DNA from: a virus
IMG/VR virus record: IMGVR_UViG_3300017779_004709
Location: 1-64,000 of that record
Reading direction: 5' to 3' (one strand)
Length of the DNA: 64,000 nt
This document shows, in pieces, positions 17,326 through 24,763 of the stretch (position 1 is the first letter of the stretch; every line of letters starts with the position of its first letter). A model generated the notes under the pieces. The model was not told where the DNA came from. It searched no databases and saw only the letters and a list, made by a program, of their open reading frames with translations. A program made the translations under genes and the position numbers.

Positions 17326-19929
17326 ATGATAAATTTAGCCCCAATTCATAAAAAAATAAGAAAAACATTACATCGTAAGAGTGAAGCCGTTTCAAGGACT
17401 TATGATGGAGATATGCTTGATCCTCAAAGTGGATTAAAAGATACATATACAAAAACAACTTGGGTAAGAATGTATTCTCCTGTCGATGGTACTTTGGATA
17501 AACTCGGTAAAGAGGCAAAAGGAATGAACACCACAATGATAATGGGTGGTGAAGTTAATGCAGATAGCAAAAATCCATTGTTTGGATTTGATGAGTTATA
17601 TTTACAGAGTGATAAGGGTGGTGGAGTATTTGCTCCGCAAACTGGTACTGAACCAAAAACTCGTAGACCAATACCAGGAATAAAAGATATTACCGTTTCA
17701 TACGAAGGTGGTTTATCAGCTCTAAGAAAGGCAACCATAAATTGGACTTGCTGGAGTTTTGAAGATTTAGAAAGATTTACTCCACATTTTATGTCACATG
17801 GTATGGGAGTATTATTAGAATGGGGATGGAATACACCAGAAGTACAACAATTTCAAAAGTTTAGTCAAGAAGAAATGGTAAACGGACAGGCTTATTCAAA
17901 ACTACAAAATACAATACTTGACTTGGGTGGAGATTATGATGGTATGGCTGGTATTATTAATAATTGGGAATGGTCATTACGAGATGATGGTGGGTTTGAT
18001 GTAACCACGACTATTGTTGCACGAGGTGTTAATGTTCTTAGTGCAGACATATCTGGAACTGGTGTACCAAAGAAAGGTAAAAATCAACCTTTACCTACAA
18101 TGAAAGAATTTGCAGCAGCATTAAAAGAAGTTTTATATAGTATGTCTACTGAAGGGGGGTTGTGGTTACTCGATTCGGCTGAAAACAAAAAACCATCAAA
18201 GGCAAATGTACAAAATTGGTCAGAGAGTGATGGTACACAACCACCTGGTGTTTTAGTAATGATTCATGACAATTGGTTTAGTACCGTAAAGGCAGGACCT
18301 TATGTGACTTGGGGATTTTTTGAAGATAATATTTTAAGTAAATTTGTGGGTAGAGTTGATGAGAAAGGTAGAACTATCAATTCTTTTAGGAGTATATCAC
18401 CATTGTTCAATAAGGCGGATGGTAATAGTGAACTTCCATATTTAAAAAGTGATAAGAGAACTCCTACTGATAAAATATATGAGGCTGGATTTCAATCCGT
18501 TGTTATTAGAAATAATAATTATCTATACACACCATTTATGAAAAGGTGGATTTTACCTGGACAATTTCCAGCAACTGAAGTGGCAAGAGATGCAATGGAT
18601 CTCACCGATAATAATGAAGAATTCGTAAAAGAGGTTTCAAAGTACGCACAGGATCATAGTTATTATAGAAGATTTGCTATAAATGAAGGAAATTGGACTG
18701 ATGGTGGGTATATAAGAAACATATTAATATCATATGATTTGATAACAACCGCATTTGAAAATGCAAATACTTTAAGAGAGGGTATGCAACTTTTATTTGA
18801 TGAGATTAATAAAGATGTGGATGGATTTTGGAAATTTGAAGTTGTAATGGATCCATATATTGATGGTAATGTTAAAGTAATAGATGTTAATTCAACTCCT
18901 GAAAATGCACAAACATTACTTGAAGATAGAGTAGGTAAAGAAAATCCAGAAAGTAAATTATTTACCTTTCCATCTTGGGGTGAGAAAAGTATTGTTAAAT
19001 CTCAAACTCTTAATTCAAAAGTACCAAGTTCTATGGCAGTATCTGCAATGTATGCTGGAACTGCTAAAGAAGGTGAAGAACCTGATAACGCTCCAATTGA
19101 ATCAAGGGCAGTATCAGAGGTACAGAATCCTGGTAGTAAAGATAAATCACAACCAGCAGTAAGTATGGCAAATAGATTGGGTACTGAAAATCCCTTTGGT
19201 AGTAAAAACCCATACGGAGATAGTGATGATGGTATAACAATAAAAAGTGATGAAAATGGAGCGACTAACATACCGTCAGAAAATAACTTTGGAAAGGGTA
19301 GGGGAATAGCATTTGAAGGTATTACTTTAGAAGATATAATCAAGTGGTACGAAGAACGAGATGAAGATGAGATGACCGAAGATGATAAAAAAAGACAAGC
19401 GGCTGCAAAAGAACAACAAGAAGAAAAGACAGCATCTGGTATAGAGGCAAAACAGCGTTTTAAAGCTGCAGCAGGTGGTACAGGAAAATTAGCTAAAACT
19501 TCACCAATACAAACATTTACTAAATCTCGACCTTGGTGGCCAGGAGATGATAGTGAATTTTTTTCTCTTTACAATCAAGAAGGTGAATTGTCAAGTGATT
19601 CATCTTTTAATGTTTTGTTTAGACGAACTATGTTAGATTATATACATGGTAATGCAGATGATTTGAGTGATGAGGAAAGAGAAGAAATAGTAGTCGATCC
19701 TATAATTCCATTAGAATTGGAAATAGTGATAGATGGGTGTGGTGGTATCATACCTGGAAATGCTTTCCATGTTGATTATATAACTCAAAGATATAAAGAC
19801 TATGTTGTATTTCAGACTTTAACTTTAAGTCATACGGTTTCTTCTGCAGGATGGAGTATGAATTTAAAAGGTCAACCGAGAGTAGCAATGAATAAGATTT
19901 ATAAAGATAAACGAGATAGTGATGGCTAG
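17326..19929 (+). CDS. Large baseplate hub-like structural protein
   Basis: An 867-residue protein. Residues 120-180 carry 'IKDITVSYEGGLSALRKATINW' and 'HFMSHGMGVLLEWGW', which I know from large uncharacterised baseplate or hub proteins of marine T4-like phages. The C-terminal segment 'LELEIVIDGCGGIIPGNAFHV' with 'FQTLTLSHTVSSAGWSMNLKGQPRVAMN' resembles the end of tail hub proteins. Between them (about 600-760) is a charged, low-complexity linker. It starts 5 nt after the LysM protein and overlaps the next gene by 8 nt. The role is inferred from location and resemblance; the symbol is left open. Confidence 0.6.
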   Translation: MINLAPIHKKIRKTLHRKSEAVSRTYDGDMLDPQSGLKDTYTKTTWVRMYSPVDGTLDKLGKEAKGMNTTMIMGGEVNADSKNPLFGFDELYLQSDKGGGVFAPQTGTEPKTRRPIPGIKDITVSYEGGLSALRKATINWTCWSFEDLERFTPHFMSHGMGVLLEWGWNTPEVQQFQKFSQEEMVNGQAYSKLQNTILDLGGDYDGMAGIINNWEWSLRDDGGFDVTTTIVARGVNVLSADISGTGVPKKGKNQPLPTMKEFAAALKEVLYSMSTEGGLWLLDSAENKKPSKANVQNWSESDGTQPPGVLVMIHDNWFSTVKAGPYVTWGFFEDNILSKFVGRVDEKGRTINSFRSISPLFNKADGNSELPYLKSDKRTPTDKIYEAGFQSVVIRNNNYLYTPFMKRWILPGQFPATEVARDAMDLTDNNEEFVKEVSKYAQDHSYYRRFAINEGNWTDGGYIRNILISYDLITTAFENANTLREGMQLLFDEINKDVDGFWKFEVVMDPYIDGNVKVIDVNSTPENAQTLLEDRVGKENPESKLFTFPSWGEKSIVKSQTLNSKVPSSMAVSAMYAGTAKEGEEPDNAPIESRAVSEVQNPGSKDKSQPAVSMANRLGTENPFGSKNPYGDSDDGITIKSDENGATNIPSENNFGKGRGIAFEGITLEDIIKWYEERDEDEMTEDDKKRQAAAKEQQEEKTASGIEAKQRFKAAAGGTGKLAKTSPIQTFTKSRPWWPGDDSEFFSLYNQEGELSSDSSFNVLFRRTMLDYIHGNADDLSDEEREEIVVDPIIPLELEIVIDGCGGIIPGNAFHVDYITQRYKDYVVFQTLTLSHTVSSAGWSMNLKGQPRVAMNKIYKDKRDSDG

Positions 19930-20818
19930 AAAGAAAAGAATAAAGAGTAAAAAATCAGCAAATAAAATGTTTAATAAAGTGTATGGTGATGCCTTATCAT
20001 CATTAAAGGGATTGTTTGAAAGTTCAAAACAGACTATTTTAACTGATAGACTTTCAAAAGTTTATGATTTAAATAAAATGATATCTGATGAAAATACAGA
20101 CAGAGTTATACATGATGCTGGAGTGGTTGAGAGATATGGAGATTTTACATATCAAGATGGGGCAAATGTTCCTGTTGGTGAATCCTATCATATTCATTAT
20201 TCAAGAATCGGAAAGACTGAAATTTATATGACGGGTGAAAAACATGATAAGACTTCTTTGATTATAAACAGAGTGAGAGGTAATACGGTTTTTGGTCAAT
20301 ATATGGATGCAAAACCAAATGCAAAAGGATATAACTATTTAAGTGAATTTGTTTTTAAGATTACGAATAAACATCGTAAGGTGGGGGTGGCTAGACGATA
20401 TTTTGCTAAAGAAGTAAATCGTTCAAATTCTCGTATATTTGAAATAGAAAAACCAGACTTTACAAAAGTAACACCATTATATACAAAAACACAATTAAAG
20501 TGGACTCTTAGTGATAATAAAGAATTGATGGAAAAGAAAAACATAGAACAGATAAACAATGCAGTACTTAAAGGATTTGTCTCATTAGAATATGCATTAA
20601 ATCCAATAGAGGGTTATATCGGTAAAAGTGTTTCTACAAAAGAGGAACTTGCTGAAAAACTTAAAGGTATAGTATCATCAGATGAAGTATCATCAGAACC
20701 GAAGAAAAAGAAAAGGAAAAGGAAAAGGAAAAAGAAATCATCTACTCCATCAACTTCGTCACCAAGTACAACTACAAGTGCACCACCATCTCAAAATAGT
20801 GGTCAAGGTGCATATTAA
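19922..20818 (+). CDS. Structural protein with basic, disordered C-terminal tail
   Basis: A 298-residue protein starting at ATG 19922 (a GTG at 19919 is an alternative). Residues 1-15 and 256-272 are runs of Lys and Arg, and residues 273-298 are Ser/Thr/Pro-rich. The central 220 residues look folded but I recognise no family. The basic tail is encoded by a DNA tract of AAAAGG units (20711-20728) that keeps frame. As the last gene of the tail block it is probably a virion or baseplate protein; a role at the DNA-facing or membrane-facing side would fit the charge but is speculative. Confidence 0.55.
   Translation: MARKKRIKSKKSANKMFNKVYGDALSSLKGLFESSKQTILTDRLSKVYDLNKMISDENTDRVIHDAGVVERYGDFTYQDGANVPVGESYHIHYSRIGKTEIYMTGEKHDKTSLIINRVRGNTVFGQYMDAKPNAKGYNYLSEFVFKITNKHRKVGVARRYFAKEVNRSNSRIFEIEKPDFTKVTPLYTKTQLKWTLSDNKELMEKKNIEQINNAVLKGFVSLEYALNPIEGYIGKSVSTKEELAEKLKGIVSSDEVSSEPKKKKRKRKRKKKSSTPSTSSPSTTTSAPPSQNSGQGAY
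20711..20728 (+). repeat. Hexanucleotide repeat (AAAAGG)x3
   Basis: Three perfect AAAAGG units followed by a near copy (AAAAAG). They encode alternating Lys-Arg in the basic tail of the structural protein. Because the unit is 6 nt, slippage would change tail length without breaking the frame. Confidence 0.7.
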
Positions 20819-20867
20819 TCTACATTTTGAAATTTTAGATAGATATATATTAGAAAGGTTATAGTAA

Positions 20868-21302
20868 ATGGTTATATGGTTCACAGGCCAACCTGGCAGT
20901 GGTAAAACAACATTATGTAAGGCATTAAAAGAACAATGGTCGTTTTGGAAACATCAATGTGTTCATATTGATGGAGATGACATCCGAGAAATATTCAGTA
21001 ATAAAAATTACAATTTTGATGGTAGAGTGAATAACATCAAAACTGCTCAAAATATTGCAAGATTTTTACATAACAAACGTTATAGGGTTTTAGTTTCATT
21101 GGTTTCACCCTATAAAAAATTACGAGAAGAATTAAGAGGTCAAGATATTTATCAAGTTTATTGCCATACAACAGAAATTCGTGGTAGAGAAGAATATTTT
21201 GTGGATAATTATGAACCACCAACCGAAAATTTTATAGATATGGACACAACAAATAAATCAGTTAAGGAGTGCGTAGATGAAATACTCAATGTTTGTAGGT
21301 AG
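20868..21302 (+). CDS. Adenylylsulfate kinase-like P-loop kinase
   Basis: A 144-residue protein. Residues 7-15 are the Walker A loop GQPGSGKTT; residues 35-40 are DGDDIR, matching the 'DGDNIR' of APS kinases (CysC). 'VNNIKTAQNIARF' and 'VLVSLVSPYKKLREELR' match the following conserved blocks. APS kinase phosphorylates adenylylsulfate to PAPS. The family also contains small P-loop kinases with other substrates, and the length is below the usual ~200 residues, so the substrate is uncertain. It opens a run of overlapping nucleotide and sugar genes after a short gap with 'gaaaggttat' before ATG. Confidence 0.75.
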   Translation: MVIWFTGQPGSGKTTLCKALKEQWSFWKHQCVHIDGDDIREIFSNKNYNFDGRVNNIKTAQNIARFLHNKRYRVLVSLVSPYKKLREELRGQDIYQVYCHTTEIRGREEYFVDNYEPPTENFIDMDTTNKSVKECVDEILNVCR

Positions 21303-21621
21303 ATGGCAAGGATTACACGATGGTCATAGATGGTTATTTGACCAGCAACTTAAAAAGGGAAAGAATATATTGATTTGTATTCGTGATTGTCCTTTAGATG
21401 ATCCTGATGAAGAAAATGAATTTATAGCAGAAGAAATAATGGGGCACTTGTCTGAAGAATATCGTGATGAGATATTAGAGGGTAAGGTAAAGGTGATGAT
21501 TATTCCTGATGTAGAAAGTATTAATTATGGTAGAGAAGTTGGTTATGAAATAATAGAACATAAACCACCTGAAGAAATCAGAAACATTCATGGTAGGGAG
21601 TTGAGAAGAAATGAAAATTGA
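21277..21621 (+). CDS. Nucleotidyltransferase with HxGH motif
   Basis: A 114-residue protein starting at ATG 21277 after 'aaggag', overlapping the kinase gene by 26 nt. Residues 5-20 (MFVGRWQGLHDGHRWL) contain HDGH at 14-17, the HxGH signature of the cytidylyltransferase/NMNAT/PPAT superfamily that transfers nucleotides from NTPs. It is shorter than most members and lacks an evident C-terminal ISSTxxR motif, so it may be a minimal enzyme. Coupling to an APS-kinase-like gene suggests joint handling of an activated intermediate, but the substrate is unknown. Confidence 0.7.
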   Translation: MKYSMFVGRWQGLHDGHRWLFDQQLKKGKNILICIRDCPLDDPDEENEFIAEEIMGHLSEEYRDEILEGKVKVMIIPDVESINYGREVGYEIIEHKPPEEIRNIHGRELRRNEN

Positions 21622-22315
21622 TGTATTGGATAAGGGATACATAGAATTAGTTGATACTCTTGGTGACGATTTAACACCTGTAAATGCAGCTCGTGTATCA
21701 TTTGGTGGTCGTTCAGAAGAATTTACCAACAAGGATAAAAGATTATCCAAGTTCTTAATCAAACATAAACATTTTAGTCCATTTAGACATCAACACATTA
21801 TGGTGATTATCAAGGCACCTGAATTCGTGATGAGACAATGGTATAAGCATGTTGTTGGGATAGAAACCACATCATCAAGTGCCAGTAAAGACCATGCTTG
21901 GAATGAGATAAGTGGTCGGTATGTTGAGGTTGAAGATTATTATTATCCTGAAGTGTGGAGAAAACAATCAGAGGATAACAAACAGGCTAGTGATGGTGTA
22001 TTGGATGATTTACAACAAAAGAGAATGACATCTTTTTACAACGAGTATATGAGACAAGTCGAGATGACTTACGATAGGATGATTGAAGCTGGAATGGCAA
22101 AAGAACAGGCTCGTATCGTATTACCATTATCACAATACACACAAGTTTGGTGGACAGCATCATTTCAATCGGTAATGAACTTTATTGAATTAAGAGATGA
22201 ACCAACATCACAGGTAGAAATACAAGAATATGCAAGAGCATTAAAAACAATTATGATGGAATCATTTCCTGAAACCACTAAGTTATGGAGTGAAATTTAT
22301 TTGAATGAGGATTAA
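21611..22315 (+). CDS. thyX: Flavin-dependent thymidylate synthase ThyX
   Basis: A 234-residue protein of the ThyX family, which methylates dUMP to dTMP using FAD and methylenetetrahydrofolate. The family blocks are present: 'NAARVSFGGRS' (25-34), 'HFSPFRHQHIMVIIKAPEFVMRQWYKH' region (54-80), 'WNEISGRYVEV' (97-107) and 'PLSQYTQVWWTASFQSVMNFIELR' (C-terminal). The canonical RHRxxSxNExSxRY motif is altered: a 'WYKHVVGIETTSSSASKDHAW' insertion stands where RHR-xx-S usually lies, a form known in other phage ThyX. It overlaps both neighbours by about 10 nt. It supplies dTMP beside the class II ribonucleotide reductase further on. Confidence 0.9.
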   Translation: MKIDVLDKGYIELVDTLGDDLTPVNAARVSFGGRSEEFTNKDKRLSKFLIKHKHFSPFRHQHIMVIIKAPEFVMRQWYKHVVGIETTSSSASKDHAWNEISGRYVEVEDYYYPEVWRKQSEDNKQASDGVLDDLQQKRMTSFYNEYMRQVEMTYDRMIEAGMAKEQARIVLPLSQYTQVWWTASFQSVMNFIELRDEPTSQVEIQEYARALKTIMMESFPETTKLWSEIYLNED

Positions 22316-22976
22316 GAGTAATACCTATGAAAAAGTATGTCATTTGATAGCATCAAATATTCGTGATTTAGTAAAACATCACGAGTTTTCCGTATTAGGA
22401 TTATCAACAGGTTCAACACCCATTGGTATCTATAAGGAATTATCTAAAATGAGAGATACAAATTTTTCTCGTACTCTCACTTATAATCTTGATGAATATG
22501 TAGGGTTGGAAAAAACCCATCCACAATCGTACCATTACTTTATGAGAAAACATCTGTTTGGTAATTTAACATTTCATTCTAATCATTTCCCAACAGAAAA
22601 ACTTCTTCCTTATTACGATAGTATGATTGATAATTCTGATGGTATTGATATACAGATACTTGGTATTGGAACGAATGGTCATATAGCATTTAACGAACCA
22701 GGAACACCAAGAGATTCAAAAACTCGTATAGTTGATTTGACAGAAAACACTATAAAAGATAATAGTAGATTTTTTGATTCAATAGACGAAGTACCTACTC
22801 AGGCAAGAACTATGGGAATAGAAACCATAATGAAAGCCAAAAGAATTTATTTAGTGGTACATGGTAGTCATAAAAAAGAAATTTTAGAGAGGGCAGTAAA
22901 TGGAGATATAACTTCTGATGTTCCTGCTTCATTTTTACAAGAACATCCAAACTGTGAGGTATATTATAGTGAATGA
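22305..22976 (+). CDS. nagB: Glucosamine-6-phosphate deaminase (NagB-like)
   Basis: A 223-residue protein with all NagB signatures: 'LGLSTGSTPIGIYKEL' (31-46), 'NLDEYVGL' (61-68) with the catalytic Asp63, 'GIGTNGHIAFNEPG' (120-133) with His126 and Glu131, and 'ASFLQEHPNCEV' at the C-terminus. The enzyme converts glucosamine-6-phosphate to fructose-6-phosphate and ammonia. Asn124 occupies the position that is Asp in the E. coli enzyme, a change I believe also occurs in some bacterial NagB. It overlaps the thyX gene by 11 nt and is followed by a PIG-L deacetylase, so the pair could process amino sugars. Confidence 0.9.
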   Translation: MRIKSNTYEKVCHLIASNIRDLVKHHEFSVLGLSTGSTPIGIYKELSKMRDTNFSRTLTYNLDEYVGLEKTHPQSYHYFMRKHLFGNLTFHSNHFPTEKLLPYYDSMIDNSDGIDIQILGIGTNGHIAFNEPGTPRDSKTRIVDLTENTIKDNSRFFDSIDEVPTQARTMGIETIMKAKRIYLVVHGSHKKEILERAVNGDITSDVPASFLQEHPNCEVYYSE

Positions 22977-23472
22977 TATTAATAAAATAATGATTGTGGC
23001 ACATCCAGATGATGAAGCGTTATTTGGGGGAGCTGAATTACTATCCCACCCGAATGAATATAAAGTAGTGGTTTTAGATGAATATCATAACGATATCAGA
23101 CGGAGAGAGTTTTTGGATAGTATGAGATTTATTGGTATTCACGAATATGAACATTGGACAGGATATAAAGGTAAGGAAGATTATTTTAGAGAGAAGTTGA
23201 TATATGAATTATTAAGAGTATTGAGGGAAAGGGATTATGAAAAGATAGTAACTCACAATGTTCAAGGCGAATATGGACATCCAAGACATCGGGCATGTCA
23301 TGATGTACTGGCACATCTTAGACCTGAAAAATTATGGTGTTTTGCTAGAGGAAAAAAATTAACAAGTGAGATGATAAATAAAAAAACGGAATTGTTAAAG
23401 TGTTATCGTAGTCAAAAAGAGGTATTGGAGTGGTTTAATCCATTCCACGAAACTATAAAAAAGTTTAAGTGA
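22969..23472 (+). CDS. PIG-L (LmbE) family N-acetylglucosaminyl deacetylase
   Basis: A 167-residue protein starting at GTG 22969, chosen because 'gaggt' lies 8 nt upstream and the frame overlaps the NagB gene by 8 nt. Residues 11-16 are AHPDDE, and residues 101-111 are EYGHPRHRACH, together the zinc site of the PIG-L/LmbE family. These enzymes remove N-acetyl groups from GlcNAc-containing substrates such as GlcNAc-PI, mycothiol precursors or bacillithiol precursors. Beside NagB it suggests release and use of GlcNAc, or preparation of glucosamine for transfer. The substrate is unknown. Confidence 0.85.
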   Translation: MNDINKIMIVAHPDDEALFGGAELLSHPNEYKVVVLDEYHNDIRRREFLDSMRFIGIHEYEHWTGYKGKEDYFREKLIYELLRVLRERDYEKIVTHNVQGEYGHPRHRACHDVLAHLRPEKLWCFARGKKLTSEMINKKTELLKCYRSQKEVLEWFNPFHETIKKFK

Positions 23473-23491
23473 AAAAATAAAATAGGTTATA

Positions 23492-24763
23492 ATGATAATA
23501 GAAAACCCAACGGAGTTTGAGAGTTTTTTAGAGAAATACAGACAATCAGATTGTATTATAATTCCAATATTATCTGATACTAATTTACATACTTTAGAAA
23601 ACACATTGTGTGCCATTTATATTAAATTGATAGATGGTGATGAGTATATTTTGCCATTTAATCACGGAGAATCAACAAATCTCGATGTATCATTATTTAA
23701 CAAGTTAAATTCAGATCATAAGAAATATGTTTACGATAAAAAACAATTCAATCATATAGCAAAATGGGATAATGTTGTGGATATTAACCTACAATATTAT
23801 ATGGAATACAATCAATCATTACCAATTGAGGAAATTACCACAAATTCACACGATTATTTTAATAGAAAATATTATAAGACAAAAAATGTTAATCGTGTAA
23901 TTCCTATATTGAAACATTTAGAATTATGTAGAAAACTATCTAATGAATATCAAAAATATATTGATTTGGAAGTTCATCAAGAATATAATGATGAAATAAT
24001 TGATAATCTAACCTATATAGAAAGTGCTGGACTAAGACATAATGATAAAATAGTATATTCAGAGTATAATCCATATACGAGTACAGGTAGACCAAGTAAT
24101 AGGTTCGGTGGTATCAATTTTGCAGCCCTAAACAAATCAGATGAATCGAGAAAACCATTTTGTAGTAGATTTGAAAAGGGTATGTTAGTTGAGTTTGACT
24201 ATGATGCATATCACTTACGATTGATTGGAAATTTGTTAAATTATTCATTTCCAAGTGGTTCAGTTCACGAACATATGGGAGAATTTTACGGATGTGATTA
24301 TCAAGAGTCTAAAAATAGGTCTTTTAAGTACTTATATGGTCATATTCCTCCTGAAGTGATAAAAACTAACCCATTCTTTGAAAAAGTACATACTTATATT
24401 AATAATACTTGGAAATTGTATAAAAATCAAAAATTTATACAATCTGATATTTATAGTAAGAAGATATATAGAAAAAATCAGGCCGATATGAATCGTAATA
24501 AGATATTTAATTATATGATTCAATTAATGGAAACTGAAAATAATATGAAGATACTAACTAATCTTATACCGTTTATGAAACAATATAAGAGTAAGCTAAT
24601 ATTATATAGTTATGATTCTTTTCTATTCGACTTTAACTTAGAAGATGGAGTTGAGTTTTTGAAAAAAGTTAAAAAAATTATTGAGAGTAATGGGTTATTT
24701 CCTACTAAAACAGGTAAGGGGACTAACTACCATGAAATGGTTGATATAACGGAGAGATTATGA
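23492..24763 (+). CDS. Short, divergent family A DNA polymerase-like protein
   Basis: A 423-residue protein. Residues 196-250 ('STGRPSNRFGGINFAALN..ESRKPFCSRFEKGMLVEFDYDAYHLRLIGNLL') match the family A polymerase palm, with motif A Asp236. Residues 274-283 (KNRSFKYLYG) align with the O-helix 'KAINFGLIYG', keeping Lys, Phe, Tyr and Gly. Residues 370-380 (ILYSYDSFLFD) match motif C, with Asp375 but Ser in place of the usual Glu. Residues 75-110 faintly resemble a 3'-5' exonuclease remnant without obvious acids. The thumb is very short. It may be a minimal or inactive polymerase; a full family B enzyme is encoded at 45570. Confidence 0.75.
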   Translation: MIIENPTEFESFLEKYRQSDCIIIPILSDTNLHTLENTLCAIYIKLIDGDEYILPFNHGESTNLDVSLFNKLNSDHKKYVYDKKQFNHIAKWDNVVDINLQYYMEYNQSLPIEEITTNSHDYFNRKYYKTKNVNRVIPILKHLELCRKLSNEYQKYIDLEVHQEYNDEIIDNLTYIESAGLRHNDKIVYSEYNPYTSTGRPSNRFGGINFAALNKSDESRKPFCSRFEKGMLVEFDYDAYHLRLIGNLLNYSFPSGSVHEHMGEFYGCDYQESKNRSFKYLYGHIPPEVIKTNPFFEKVHTYINNTWKLYKNQKFIQSDIYSKKIYRKNQADMNRNKIFNYMIQLMETENNMKILTNLIPFMKQYKSKLILYSYDSFLFDFNLEDGVEFLKKVKKIIESNGLFPTKTGKGTNYHEMVDITERL

